Shown here one piece after another: positions 6,401 to 13,097 of a DNA stretch of 16,052 nt. The notes under the pieces were generated by a model that saw only the letters and a program-made list of their open reading frames with translations, was not told the origin of the DNA and did no database searches. Source of the stretch: Chloroflexota bacterium (GTDB lineage Bacteria; Chloroflexota; Anaerolineae; Promineifilales; Promineifilaceae); assembly GCA_024223125.1 (NCBI GenBank), contig JAAEOP010000602.1:1-16052 (forward strand), given 5' to 3'. A program made the position numbers and the translations under genes. How positions within the stretch are numbered: the stretch's first letter is position 1; every line of letters begins with the position of its first letter.

Positions 6401-9364
6401 CTACGTGAGTTTGCCGGTTGACGACCGTGCCTCCGGCAATACTAATACTCCAATTAGAATGAAGCTTAGGAGCAGGCCAATGAGGGAAAGAATACGGCCG
6501 TTTTCATAGCTTCCAGACTCAAATTCAAACACAATTTCATGTTGACCAGCCGGTAAAATAAGGGCCTGGAAATAGCCATCGCCCCGATACAGTTTGGCGG
6601 GACGGCCGTTAACTGTAGCCTGCCAGCCAGGATAATATGCTTCTGTCAGGAGCAAAACGCTGTCACTGTCCAATTCTATTTGTAAAGGTATGTGTCCCGG
6701 CTGGTAATCGAGAATGTTCACAATTGTTACCGCCCCTGATTTTCCCGCAATTGGCTCAGGAGGCAAGTTTTGGGATGTTTGAGCGGGAGACAGAACGGCC
6801 GTTTGCCGGGGATCAAAGTCTGGATTTTGCATGGCAGCGACGGCCGAAGATACATCCGGCTGCCACTGCCAATCGTGAACGACAAAGGCACGGGTCAGCA
6901 CGTCCAGGTTCTCATAAATCTTCACATCACCGGAGTAGATGAGGCGGTAATTGCCCAAAGTGAGGGGCAGAAACGTGCCGTCATCTTCATTGATGAGAGT
7001 GGTCCCCAGAATACGCCAATCCCCATTTGTGGCCGTCAGGCTGATGGTTTGGGCGCTGGTGATGGGATGGGGCCAGGCCGCCCAACTCATACCGTTTTCG
7101 ACGGCCGTTGGCTCGATTTCCCATTCTTCATTTTCAGCAGTCGTGATTGTGATAAGACCTGATTCCCTTTCAACCAACATAACAAGAGCGGAGGAGGGGA
7201 ATTGAGGTACGTAGGCGATTTCCCATGATTCACCGGCTGTCAGTTCCAGTGGATGTTGTAGATCAAAGAAGATGTCTTGTTGGTTGCTGCTGGCCGTTTG
7301 CCATGTATCGCCTGTTTTGTCGGTGATGATGTGTTGGGCGTTGAATAGGTCTAGCCATCTGGCGGGGGGGACGGCCGTTAAGTGTTCTCGTAGACGGCCG
7401 TCGGTTGTTTCGCTGCCCGGCGGTAAAATGAGCCTCATCAATTCGGTGTAGCTGCGTAACGGTAAAATACCGCCATCAAACCCGTCTACGGCCGACAGCC
7501 CATAAGCCAGCGGCAGATTAGGGGCGATAATCTCCTTGTTTTTGATGGCCACCGTGTAATCATACCGTGCCACTTCCGAGAGTTGATCCTGATAAATGGT
7601 ATCAATTTCAGGTTGATCGCCTACGTCAAAAAAAATATTGGATAAGCTCAAAAATCTATTAGGCAAACAGTCGTCACTCGCAAGTTGCAACTTGCAACTT
7701 GCAACTTGCAACCGGGTAACGGGCGGCCGCAAATCAAAGTATGCTTCAGGGGTCGTAAGGTTGTTATAGGGCTGAGTACGGGAGGCTAGAAAGAGGGAGA
7801 TGATGATGATGAGTAACAGCCAAAATGGGGAAAGCAAAGGGAAGCGTTTGAAGCCAATTTTAAAACGGCCGTCCCCATTCCAGGTTGGTCTTTCCCCCAC
7901 AAGCAGGATGTAAAGCAGAAAAATCTCTACCAGCCAAAGGAGAAGGGTGATTGGTTTGAGAGTTTCAAAAGGGGCTTCGGGGCCGGTGGGAATGAAGATT
8001 GTTAGAAAGCCAGCCAGAGCGTTCCAGGCCATGAGGCCAAGTATGACAAAGAGGGCAACACGCAGCGGCCGTTCGATATGTACCAGATTTTCTTTGGCTC
8101 GTGGGGATACCTCTTCCCAGGGACGAGAACGTTGGTCGTAGCGATCCTGGGCGATTTGAAAACCGACACCGGCCAACAGCGCCATTCCCAAAGTATAGAT
8201 CGCCAACCAGCGGGCGGGTACGCGGAAGAGGTTGAAACCGGGCAGCCGGACCAACAGCCAATTGGCCGGATTAAAAACGCCCAACACTAGAAACAAACCT
8301 ATCCCTACCAAAACCAAAGCAGGTAGTACGCCTGGTTTGCGTCGCCACTGCCAGCCGCCGATGAATGCCAATGTTACGGCCGTAAGTGGCAGAAAGGCTG
8401 TGTATTCGGTGAATAAGGATTGCCCATAAGCGGGCAGTAAGGCGCGAGTGAATAGCAGTGGGTGCAGGGAAAAGCTCAATACCTCATTAGCAGTTAGCCC
8501 TCCCCGGCGGCTGGAGTGTTGGGCAAGTTCGAGGGTAGGTAAAAGCTGTATGGCCGTTAACAACAAAGCCAACAATCCGCCTAATAATAATGCGTAGGGA
8601 ACTGTGCGTTTAAGGCGCTGCCAGCGGAACGTAAAACGTAATTCGTATTCCGTATTCCGTGAGACAATGGCGCTGGTGAATTCGGCCGTTAGCCAAATGA
8701 GAATGGTTAGGCCGCTGATGAAGGTGGTTTGGGTGTGTCCGGCCAGAAGCTGCATGGCAAACAGGAAGGAAAAGGCGGCGCTGGCGCGGGCGATGACGGC
8801 CGTTCTCTGCCGGCAACTTTCCTGAGTACAGGCAGCAATCACCACCAGATACCAGGGCAGCCAGGCCAGCCCTTGTAGTTGGTTGATGTGTTCAACCTGG
8901 GCTGTCAGGTAGCCGCCAAGGGCGAAGGATACGGCCGTAACCAGACTGGCCCATCTGCCTAAATCCATCATTTTACGCCCGGCCAGATAAGCCCCCCAAC
9001 CACCAAGCGCCAGATGCAGTAAAATGGAGGCACTAACAGCATATGGGGTTTCGAGAAGCCACCAGATTGGCCAATTTAAGGGGTAGAAAAATCCAACCTG
9101 GCTGTTTGCCAAAAAGGGAGATCCCATAAACAACTGCGAATTCCAGAGGGGCACACGGCCGTCATGCAGCGCATCGGCCGCTGCCTGCCAGTAAGGATAA
9201 AAGTAAAGGAACGTGTCCCCTCGCGCCAGAATAAGATTGCTGAAGGCCATTTTGTGGAAAAAGGCCAGTAGGAGCAGGAGGAAGATCAGGAAAGGGAAAA
9301 TGCGTAAAACGTAATGCGTAAAACGTAATCTGTGTTTCGTATTCCGTGAGTTAAAGCGTGTCAC
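6401..9364 (-). CDS. YfhO-family polytopic membrane protein (GT-C-like)
   Basis: A 987-aa membrane protein from my chosen GTG start. The first helix (IFPFLIFLLLLLAFF) is followed by the family's periplasmic loop with GDTFLYFYPYWQ and a segment ending PLWNSQLFMGSPFLANSQ, then about ten helices and a soluble domain. The C-terminal region has EAYYPGWQATVNGRPAKLYR and PAGQHEIVFEFESGSYE before a last helix, all typical of YfhO proteins. B. subtilis YfhO is tied to glycosylation of lipoteichoic acid. The frame is open to an ATG at 9517, but that overlaps the upstream gene by about 150 bp and encodes repeats. GTG 9364 lies 4 nt after the upstream stop with AAGGTGA 6 nt before it. Three heptamer arrays are read through in frame: at the N-terminus, at residues ~234-245 and at ~551-562. 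Start is uncertain; family is sure. Confidence 0.88.
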   Translation of the reverse strand: MTRFNSRNTKHRLRFTHYVLRIFPFLIFLLLLLAFFHKMAFSNLILARGDTFLYFYPYWQAAADALHDGRVPLWNSQLFMGSPFLANSQVGFFYPLNWPIWWLLETPYAVSASILLHLALGGWGAYLAGRKMMDLGRWASLVTAVSFALGGYLTAQVEHINQLQGLAWLPWYLVVIAACTQESCRQRTAVIARASAAFSFLFAMQLLAGHTQTTFISGLTILIWLTAEFTSAIVSRNTEYELRFTFRWQRLKRTVPYALLLGGLLALLLTAIQLLPTLELAQHSSRRGGLTANEVLSFSLHPLLFTRALLPAYGQSLFTEYTAFLPLTAVTLAFIGGWQWRRKPGVLPALVLVGIGLFLVLGVFNPANWLLVRLPGFNLFRVPARWLAIYTLGMALLAGVGFQIAQDRYDQRSRPWEEVSPRAKENLVHIERPLRVALFVILGLMAWNALAGFLTIFIPTGPEAPFETLKPITLLLWLVEIFLLYILLVGERPTWNGDGRFKIGFKRFPLLSPFWLLLIIIISLFLASRTQPYNNLTTPEAYFDLRPPVTRLQVASCKLQLASDDCLPNRFLSLSNIFFDVGDQPEIDTIYQDQLSEVARYDYTVAIKNKEIIAPNLPLAYGLSAVDGFDGGILPLRSYTELMRLILPPGSETTDGRLREHLTAVPPARWLDLFNAQHIITDKTGDTWQTASSNQQDIFFDLQHPLELTAGESWEIAYVPQFPSSALVMLVERESGLITITTAENEEWEIEPTAVENGMSWAAWPHPITSAQTISLTATNGDWRILGTTLINEDDGTFLPLTLGNYRLIYSGDVKIYENLDVLTRAFVVHDWQWQPDVSSAVAAMQNPDFDPRQTAVLSPAQTSQNLPPEPIAGKSGAVTIVNILDYQPGHIPLQIELDSDSVLLLTEAYYPGWQATVNGRPAKLYRGDGYFQALILPAGQHEIVFEFESGSYENGRILSLIGLLLSFILIGVLVLPEARSSTGKLT
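7679..7713. repeat. CTTGCAA heptamer array inside the YfhO gene
   Basis: Three perfect CTTGCAA units (7691-7711) are preceded by AGTTGCAA. They are read in frame on the minus strand as RLQVASCKLQLAS, in the soluble region of the protein. The same 7-mer family is seen near 10442 and 15226. Confidence 0.88.
8630..8664. repeat. CGTAATT/CGTATTC heptamer array inside the YfhO gene
   Basis: Five consecutive 7-mers: CGTAAAA, CGTAATT, CGTATTC, CGTATTC, CGTGAGA. They are read in frame as SRNTEYELRFTF, between two membrane segments. They match unit by unit the array at 9303-9351. Confidence 0.9.
9303..9351. repeat. CGTAAAA/CGTAATN heptamer array at the YfhO start
   Basis: Seven consecutive 7-mers: CGTAAAA, CGTAATG, CGTAAAA, CGTAATC, TGTGTTT, CGTATTC, CGTGAGT. 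They encode the residues just before the first membrane helix (SRNTKHRLRFTHYVLR), so the N-terminus is built from repeat DNA. Confidence 0.92.
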
Positions 9365-9379
9365 CTTGTCACCTTGTCG
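9361..9379. repeat. Tandem TCACCTTG octamer at the gene junction
   Basis: TCACCTTGTCACCTTGTCG holds two 8-mers; on the minus strand this is GACAAGGT repeated. It spans the stop of the glycosyltransferase and provides both the GTG start and the AAGGTGA ribosome site of the YfhO gene. Confidence 0.7.
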
Positions 9380-10925
9380 CAATCCGGTAAAGGGTGATGT
9401 TACCTGCCTTGTGGACGGGTTGCAATGTGAAACCGGTCTGGTGGATGGCGCGATGGATGGGTTGGCTGGCGGCCGTGTTTGGCAAAGTAATATAGCGAGG
9501 CTGTTTATTCCCGCCAAAGACCGATAATTCTTTTGTTAGAGCGTCGGCATTAGGGAACCAGCTAACGTAAACGCCTTTGTCGAAGAAGTGATAGCGCCAA
9601 TGCCAACTGTACCAATGGTCATACAAAACTGTGCCATAGGGAGCATCCAGCAAATAGGTTGCGATTTGGGCGGCGCCATCATCAGCGCCCGGTTGGCCGC
9701 CAATGGGGTAACGGCTGTGTCGTGCAGACCAGGCGGGGAAGAGGAGTAAGAGAAATAGAAGAATAATAGAGATTGGAGATTGGAGGCTTGTCCTGAGTGA
9801 AGTCGAAGGATTGGAGATTGGCTGACCTCTAATCTCTAATCTCCAATCTCCAATCTCAGAAATCCCTCGTCCAATAAGTAGGGCGACAAGGGGAACCAAT
9901 GGCAGCATATATCTGTCCCACACGGGGATGGACAGGAGCCAGTGAAGTAAAAGATAGCTACTGATGAAGAGGATGAGGATGAGGTCGGTACGGCCGTGAC
10001 TATCTTTCATGCGGCCGCTGCGGACAACCAACCAACCCATTAACAGGAGGAGTAGGATTAGCAGGTAAATGGGCACGGCCGTCCGCCACAACTTCACCCA
10101 TTCTGCCAACCTAGGCCACAATTCCCAGGCCCAGGCCAACCGTACCCCGCCATAATTCCCGATTTGAGCCGACCACAAAGAAAATGTACCGCTGCGAACC
10201 ATATCCCATAAAACGACAACGCCGACAACGGGACCAAATCCAGCCAACCAACGCAGCCAATGATGACGGCCATGCCCATTCAACCAACCCAACCCCAGCA
10301 GCAACGGCAAAAAAAGCCACGCCTGATATTTTGTTGCCACAGCCAGCCCGAAGAAGAAACCGGCGGTGAGGGGGTGGGGGGGTGGAGGGGAGCGGGGGAG
10401 CAGGGGGGTAGGAAGGCAAGGGGGCTGGTGGATAGGTGTGGCTTGCCCACTTGCCGCTTGCATACTTGCATACTTGCCACTCGCCACTTGCATACTCATC
10501 GCCGCTACCAGCCAAAATGTCAACAGCGGGTCTGTAAAAGCAGTGGGACTGAATTGGATGGCTAAGGGGGAGCAGGCGATGACAACGGCCGCAGCCACTG
10601 CACCCCATTTTTCATGATAGAGGCGACGGAAGAGGACGGCCGTGAGCGGAACCAGCAAAATCGAAACGATGAAGTTGGGTAGGCGAGCGGCCCATTCTAC
10701 CGGGCCTTGTTGGGGATAGAAGAGTGCCTGTAAGTAGAATAACAACGGTGGCTTGTCAACCGCCTGGGTGATGAGTAAGGGGTCTTTCCACACGGCAATA
10801 TGCCGCGCCCAACTGGCGAATAACGCTTCATCGGCGTGGAAGGTGTTACCAAATAGCCCCGGTAATCGCCAGAAGAAAGCCAACCAGATAATCGAAATGA
10901 GGATGATGCGCGGCCGATTTTGCAT
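9369..10925 (-). CDS. PMT/ArnT-like GT-C glycosyltransferase (GT39 superfamily)
   Basis: A 518-aa integral membrane glycosyltransferase of the dolichyl-phosphate-mannose mannosyltransferase / ArnT group. Such enzymes move a sugar from a polyprenyl phosphate to a protein or lipid on the outer face of the membrane. After helix 1 comes the first outer loop with HADEALFASWARHI, where D32-E33 is the conserved acidic catalytic pair, then KPPLLFYLQALFY and AARLPNFIVSILLVPL, characteristic of PMT_2 proteins. About ten helices follow and a short C-terminal soluble domain. Two insertions of low-complexity repeat DNA are read in frame: residues ~142-186 (ASGKYASMQ..., Pro-rich) and ~356-386 (EIGDWRLEIRG...NPSTSLRTSLQ), both between helices. 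The ATG at 10925 has no clear Shine-Dalgarno site. It is first of a block with yfhO and ino1; acceptor and donor sugar are unknown. Confidence 0.9.
   Translation of the reverse strand: MQNRPRIILISIIWLAFFWRLPGLFGNTFHADEALFASWARHIAVWKDPLLITQAVDKPPLLFYLQALFYPQQGPVEWAARLPNFIVSILLVPLTAVLFRRLYHEKWGAVAAAVVIACSPLAIQFSPTAFTDPLLTFWLVAAMSMQVASGKYASMQAASGQATPIHQPPCLPTPLLPRSPPPPHPLTAGFFFGLAVATKYQAWLFLPLLLGLGWLNGHGRHHWLRWLAGFGPVVGVVVLWDMVRSGTFSLWSAQIGNYGGVRLAWAWELWPRLAEWVKLWRTAVPIYLLILLLLLMGWLVVRSGRMKDSHGRTDLILILFISSYLLLHWLLSIPVWDRYMLPLVPLVALLIGRGISEIGDWRLEIRGQPISNPSTSLRTSLQSPISIILLFLLLLFPAWSARHSRYPIGGQPGADDGAAQIATYLLDAPYGTVLYDHWYSWHWRYHFFDKGVYVSWFPNADALTKELSVFGGNKQPRYITLPNTAASQPIHRAIHQTGFTLQPVHKAGNITLYRIATR
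9767..9858. repeat. GATTGGA inverted array with a TGAGTGAAGTCGAAGG core, inside the glycosyltransferase gene
   Basis: The left part is AGAGATTGGAGATTGG, the core GTCCTGAGTGAAGTCGAAGG, then GATTGGAGATTGG and a right part of TCTAATC, TCTAATC, TCCAATC, TCCAATC units. The arms are inverted, so it can form a hairpin. It is read in frame as about 31 residues in a loop between two helices. Confidence 0.88.
10370..10431. repeat. G-rich tract with quadruplex potential inside the glycosyltransferase gene
   Basis: Plus-strand runs of five, seven, four, five and six G are separated by 1-4 bases (GGGGGTGGGGGGGTGGAGGG and on). The minus-strand gene reads it as a Pro-rich loop (LPTPLLPRSPPPPHP). Because the gene is on the minus strand, the G-rich strand is the transcription template. 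Confidence 0.85.
10442..10500. repeat. CTTGCNN 7/8-mer array inside the glycosyltransferase gene
   Basis: CTTGCCC, CTTGCCG, CTTGCAT, ACTTGCAT, ACTTGCCA, CTCGCCA and CTTGCAT units follow each other, giving the residues ASGKYASMQAASGQA in the protein. It abuts the G-rich tract, so two repeat families are stacked in one insertion. Confidence 0.85.
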
Positions 10926-10978
10926 GGCGGAATTTTAGCGGAGGAGGTGGGTTTGATCGAGGAGTCATTCCACTTTGA

Positions 10979-11032
10979 AACCTCGACCTTGCTATAGGAT
11001 TTGTATAAATCTGTCATTTCAATTGCATTCAT
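10979..11032 (-). pseudogene. N-terminal remnant of an ABC transporter ATPase
   Basis: From an ATG at 11032 the minus strand reads MNAIEMTDLYKSYSKVE, the canonical first beta-strand of ABC ATPases (compare the pattern I-x-x-x-D-L-x-K-x-Y-G-K-x-x-A). The similarity stops abruptly after about 17-18 codons, before any Walker A, and the frame runs on into the 5' part of the glycosyltransferase gene. A small XRE regulator plus membrane protein upstream on the same strand is a common partner set for such ABC genes, so this is probably what is left of a deleted third gene. Confidence 0.5.
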
Positions 11033-11049
11033 AACACTGTTTGGATCTT

Positions 11050-11245
11050 TTATCCTAAAACGCATCCTTCATTTTTGACACCCCTCTTTTCGGTTGATTT
11101 GTTATTCTGTTCCAAGGTTATGACGACATATCCCTTTTTCAACATACCGATGAGCTTCGGCAAATTGAATGATCTTGCCAAAAATGGGTCGGCCTTTCGC
11201 ATACGCCAGTTCCCCGCTGACACTGCTATTGATAAGTTTCTTTGA
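11050..11245 (-). pseudogene. Decayed MDR-family (quinone-oxidoreductase-like) gene
   Basis: One minus frame reads SAGNWRMRKADPFLARSF, very like the N-terminal catalytic-domain segment of MDR-superfamily quinone oxidoreductases. A second frame, just downstream, reads FAEAHRYVE, and back in the first frame comes KKGYVVITLEQNN before a stop at 11050. Together these resemble the C-terminus (AEAHRYVE-x-GHKKG-x-VVI) of the same family. So an N-terminal piece is joined to the C-terminus with most of the gene lost and small deletions shifting the frame. The identification rests on motif memory. Confidence 0.45.
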
Positions 11246-11305
11246 ATTGAATTAGCTCTAACCGCATCTAGGTTCCGAAGAGCTTTGAGCTGTTCTGGGA
11301 ATTAC

Positions 11306-11533
11306 CTAGATAGGATCATCTTTGGGGTCGTAAGAGAATACTTCTTCCAATGGTGAGTCGAAAACGAGGGCAATGCGAAAAGCCAATTCCAGAGAAGGAG
11401 AGTATTTTGCTTTTTCGATGGCTATGATTGTTTGTCGCGTCACACTTACTTTGTCAGCCAGTTCTTTTTGGGTCATTTCATCATGGTAAAAACGTAATTT
11501 CCGAATATTATTGCTAATGTGACTTTTGCCCAT
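11306..11533 (-). CDS. Small XRE-family helix-turn-helix regulator
   Basis: A 75-aa cytoplasmic DNA-binding protein consisting almost only of a Cro/CI-type helix-turn-helix: NNIRKLRFYHDEMTQKELAD, VSVTRQTIIAIEKAKYSPSL, ELAFRIALVFDSPLEEVFSY. The frame is open further upstream (to 11593) but that part overlaps the neighbouring gene; GGAGGGGA 7 nt before the ATG at 11533 fixes the start. The ATG lies 1 nt after the stop of the membrane-protein gene, so translation is probably coupled. In this compact regulator class (YgzD-like) the protein commonly controls its own operon. The AT-rich dyad upstream of the operon (12039-12070) is a candidate operator. Confidence 0.9.
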   Translation of the reverse strand: MGKSHISNNIRKLRFYHDEMTQKELADKVSVTRQTIIAIEKAKYSPSLELAFRIALVFDSPLEEVFSYDPKDDPI

Positions 11534-11534
11534 C

Positions 11535-11990
11535 TTAGAATCCCCTCCGATAAAGATATAACCTTGAAATATCTCCAATAATCTGTGCCACAATTCCGAA
11601 GAAGATTAGCAAGGTGAACATTACCAACGGTGACTGCCCAAGGGCAAATGTCAGCATGGAAAGAAAAATCCCGATGGAGGACAGAAAATAAGTAACCTTT
11701 GTCCCTCTCAGATCAATCAATTTGTCTCGCTCATCTTCAAGATCTTCAATGTCAGGGTCACCTTCGCCCGTTTTTATGGCTTGAATAATGGCGGAGACAA
11801 TGTGGGTGAGAATCATGGCGACAATCATGACAATTATTGTAAGTACGATGACGGTTCCCCAAAGACGGAAGACGCTTGTTGAATTTAAGCCCCCATCCTG
11901 GATCATTTGAAATAAATTGATTAGATAAACTCCCAAAATCAATATGTAGCTAACTAATGTTACGATAATGTTTTTTTCTTGATAAGACAT
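11535..11990 (-). CDS. Four-helix membrane protein partnered with XRE regulator
   Basis: A 151-aa integral membrane protein of unknown function. Two N-terminal helices (IIVTLVSYILILGVYLINLF and an Ile/Val/Met-rich second one) are followed by a charged cytoplasmic loop (GEGDPDIEDLEDERDKLIDL), then two more helices and a terminal LYLYRRGF. The DERDxLI-x(2)-G...LYLYRRG pattern is familiar from small membrane proteins encoded next to XRE regulators and ABC transporters, for which I know no proven role. GAGGAAA precedes the ATG. The gene is the first of a two-gene operon whose third member, an ABC ATPase, seems to be reduced to a fragment. Confidence 0.8.
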   Translation of the reverse strand: MSYQEKNIIVTLVSYILILGVYLINLFQMIQDGGLNSTSVFRLWGTVIVLTIIVMIVAMILTHIVSAIIQAIKTGEGDPDIEDLEDERDKLIDLRGTKVTYFLSSIGIFLSMLTFALGQSPLVMFTLLIFFGIVAQIIGDISRLYLYRRGF

Positions 11991-12038
11991 ATTTTCCTCA
12001 TTTTGTCTGTTTATTTTTACTTAAAGTAAAGTATAGTA

Positions 12039-12072
12039 GACATACAGTAATATAAATTATATAGTATGTCAA
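12039..12072 (-). promoter_or_regulatory. AT-rich dyad and TTGACA upstream of the XRE operon
   Basis: GACATAC (12039-12045) and GTATGTC (12064-12070) are perfect inverted arms around an AT core that itself contains ATATAAATTATAT. A perfect TTGACA -35 (minus, 12072-12067) overlaps one arm. The -10 is less clear: TACTGT at 17 bp or TATACT further on. The layout suggests an autoregulatory operator for the XRE protein. The rest of 11991-12230 holds no gene that I can see. Confidence 0.5.
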
Positions 12073-12231
12073 GTATTTTTTACACAAGATGACAAAATGA
12101 TGGCGGACGGATATTGATTCATGAGTACTCCCAGTTATTTTTAGTTGAGCATTTTTGGAAATATACTCTCGATAGTACAGTCAGGAAATGCAGTTATATA
12201 ATTGTTAAAGAGCGTTCAAAGGTCATGCTAG

Positions 12232-12551
12232 ACAAACGATGCTGTAAAGAAAAGGAACTTTGTCACCCCCTCATTTTTCACCAAGAGTGCCATTAGCGAA
12301 GCAGACAGGAATTATCCATCATGTCAAATAAAACTACCTGGCTTTGATGACATTCGCAAACCTTACAGGTATAATCGCTGGCCAGATACATTCGTAGACA
12401 TTCATCCAGACGATGCGGCCGAATTTGGCATCGAAAGCGACGACGAGGTACGTATGTGGAGTGGGGAAGGCGTTTATTGAAGAAACTGGCGAGTCGCCGT
12501 ATAAAAATACGTTTGAAGAGATGATGTTTAAGGAACGGACGACGAAGCCAC
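12232..12551 (+). pseudogene. C-terminal remnant of a molybdopterin oxidoreductase (arsenite-oxidase-like)
   Basis: After a stop at 12229 the plus frame reads LPGFDDIRKPYRYNRWPDTF and VDIHPDDAAEFGIESDDEVR, the start of a molybdopterin-dinucleotide-binding C-terminal domain; the FDDxRKPY...RWPxTF pattern recalls arsenite-oxidase large subunits (AioA/IdrA group). The frame ends at a TGA (12478-12480). Another frame continues with KAFIEETGESPYKNTFEEMM and FKERTTKP, which looks like the genuine C-terminal tail after a frameshift or internal deletion. There is no start codon, iron-sulfur motif or body of the enzyme, so this is a decayed gene end. Subfamily is tentative; the domain match is good. 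Confidence 0.6.
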
Positions 12552-12558
12552 AGCAAGA

Positions 12559-12589
12559 GAGATTGGAGATTGAGCATATCTCCAATCTC
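12559..12589. repeat. Perfect 12-bp GATTGGA hairpin
   Basis: GAGATTGGAGAT, loop TGAGCAT, ATCTCCAATCTC. It is a minimal copy of the GATTGGA inverted family seen at 1326 and 9767, placed between the molybdo-enzyme remnant and the zinc-ribbon gene. No U tract follows on either strand, so it is not an obvious terminator. Confidence 0.85.
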
Positions 12590-12615
12590 CTTATAGAGAT
12601 TAAGGTACAAGTTTT

Positions 12616-12795
12616 GTGAATGAGATTTGTTTTAACTGCCAACGGAGCGAAGCGGAGATTCCAATAATTGTCTGGCGGTATCAGGGACGGCCGTTGTGGG
12701 TATGTTGTGAATGTATGCCGTTGTTGATCCATAAGTGGCCTCAAAATGTGCCGCGTCTAGAATCTTCTGAAACCGGAGAAGATTTGGGAAAATAA
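12616..12795 (+). CDS. 59-aa zinc-ribbon-like protein
   Basis: A short frame from GTG (AAGG 10 nt upstream) reading VNEICFNCQRSEAEIPIIVW, then RYQGRPLWVCCECMPLLIHK and a polar tail. The CFNC pair and the later CCEC pair are 21-23 residues apart and form a four-Cys metal-binding ribbon. GRPxWVCxxCxPxLIH is a pattern I associate with small uncharacterised zinc proteins. It follows the molybdo-oxidoreductase remnant and is 9 nt before a tiny membrane peptide, so it may be a leftover accessory gene of that redox operon. Function unknown. ATG at 12620 is out of frame with this product. Confidence 0.7.
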   Translation: MNEICFNCQRSEAEIPIIVWRYQGRPLWVCCECMPLLIHKWPQNVPRLESSETGEDLGK

Positions 12796-12804
12796 AAGGT
12801 AAAG

Positions 12805-12903
12805 ATGCGTAGACCAGATAAATGGCGATACCTATATTGGTTTGCCGCATTGCTATTATTGAGTTCCTGCCTGGTTATTGCTCTTTTGCAATTTAGCCAA
12901 TAG
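12805..12903 (+). CDS. 32-aa single-helix membrane peptide
   Basis: The peptide MRRPDKWRYLYWFAALLLLS continues SCLVIALLQFSQ and stops at TAG. A positively charged N-terminus and one hydrophobic helix of about 20 residues fit a small inner-membrane protein with its N-terminus inside. AAAAGG lies 5-6 nt before the ATG, and the gene starts 9 nt after the zinc-ribbon gene, which argues for co-translation. No family recognised. Confidence 0.55.
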   Translation: MRRPDKWRYLYWFAALLLLSSCLVIALLQFSQ

Positions 12904-12924
12904 GCGGAGCTAACTACAAAATGT

Positions 12925-12960
12925 GGGTGGTGCGTTTATACTGACGATGATCCACCACCC
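12925..12960 (+). terminator. Possible terminator hairpin after the small-protein pair
   Basis: GGGTGGTG (12925-12932) pairs perfectly with CACCACCC (12953-12960) around a 20-nt loop. The following bases (CAATTTAGC) are not a proper U tract, so termination strength is doubtful. The region 12961-13097 contains only AT-rich sequence with several ACAATT/AATTGT words and no gene that I can identify. Confidence 0.4.
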
Positions 12961-13097
12961 CAATTTAGCAAACACCCCCTTCAAACTTCTCTCCTCATAA
13001 CAGGACAATCAATCAATTGTTCTGCTAGAAGATACCCAATTGTCTCTTTTCAATTTAGAATTGTCCTTGTATCATCAATTATCGGTCGTCCACCGAC

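Noticed and set aside
9303..9351. Heptamer arrays considered as CRISPR
   Set aside because: The units are 7-8 bases without spacers, and no cas genes are present.
9365..9517. Longer YfhO protein starting at ATG 9517
   Set aside because: It overlaps the end of the glycosyltransferase gene by about 150 bp and would encode only out-of-frame and repeat sequence before the first helix.
10697..11065. A 122-codon minus-strand frame as a gene
   Set aside because: Beyond the short ABC-like piece at 10979-11032 it is an out-of-frame reading of the glycosyltransferase 5' region.
12114..12296. A 60-codon plus-strand frame
   Set aside because: No ribosome site or family pattern, and its 3' half overlaps the molybdo-enzyme remnant in a different frame.
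12961..13097. Promoter for the aminotransferase operon
   Set aside because: Several AT-rich candidates exist but none has both boxes at acceptable spacing, so I do not call one.
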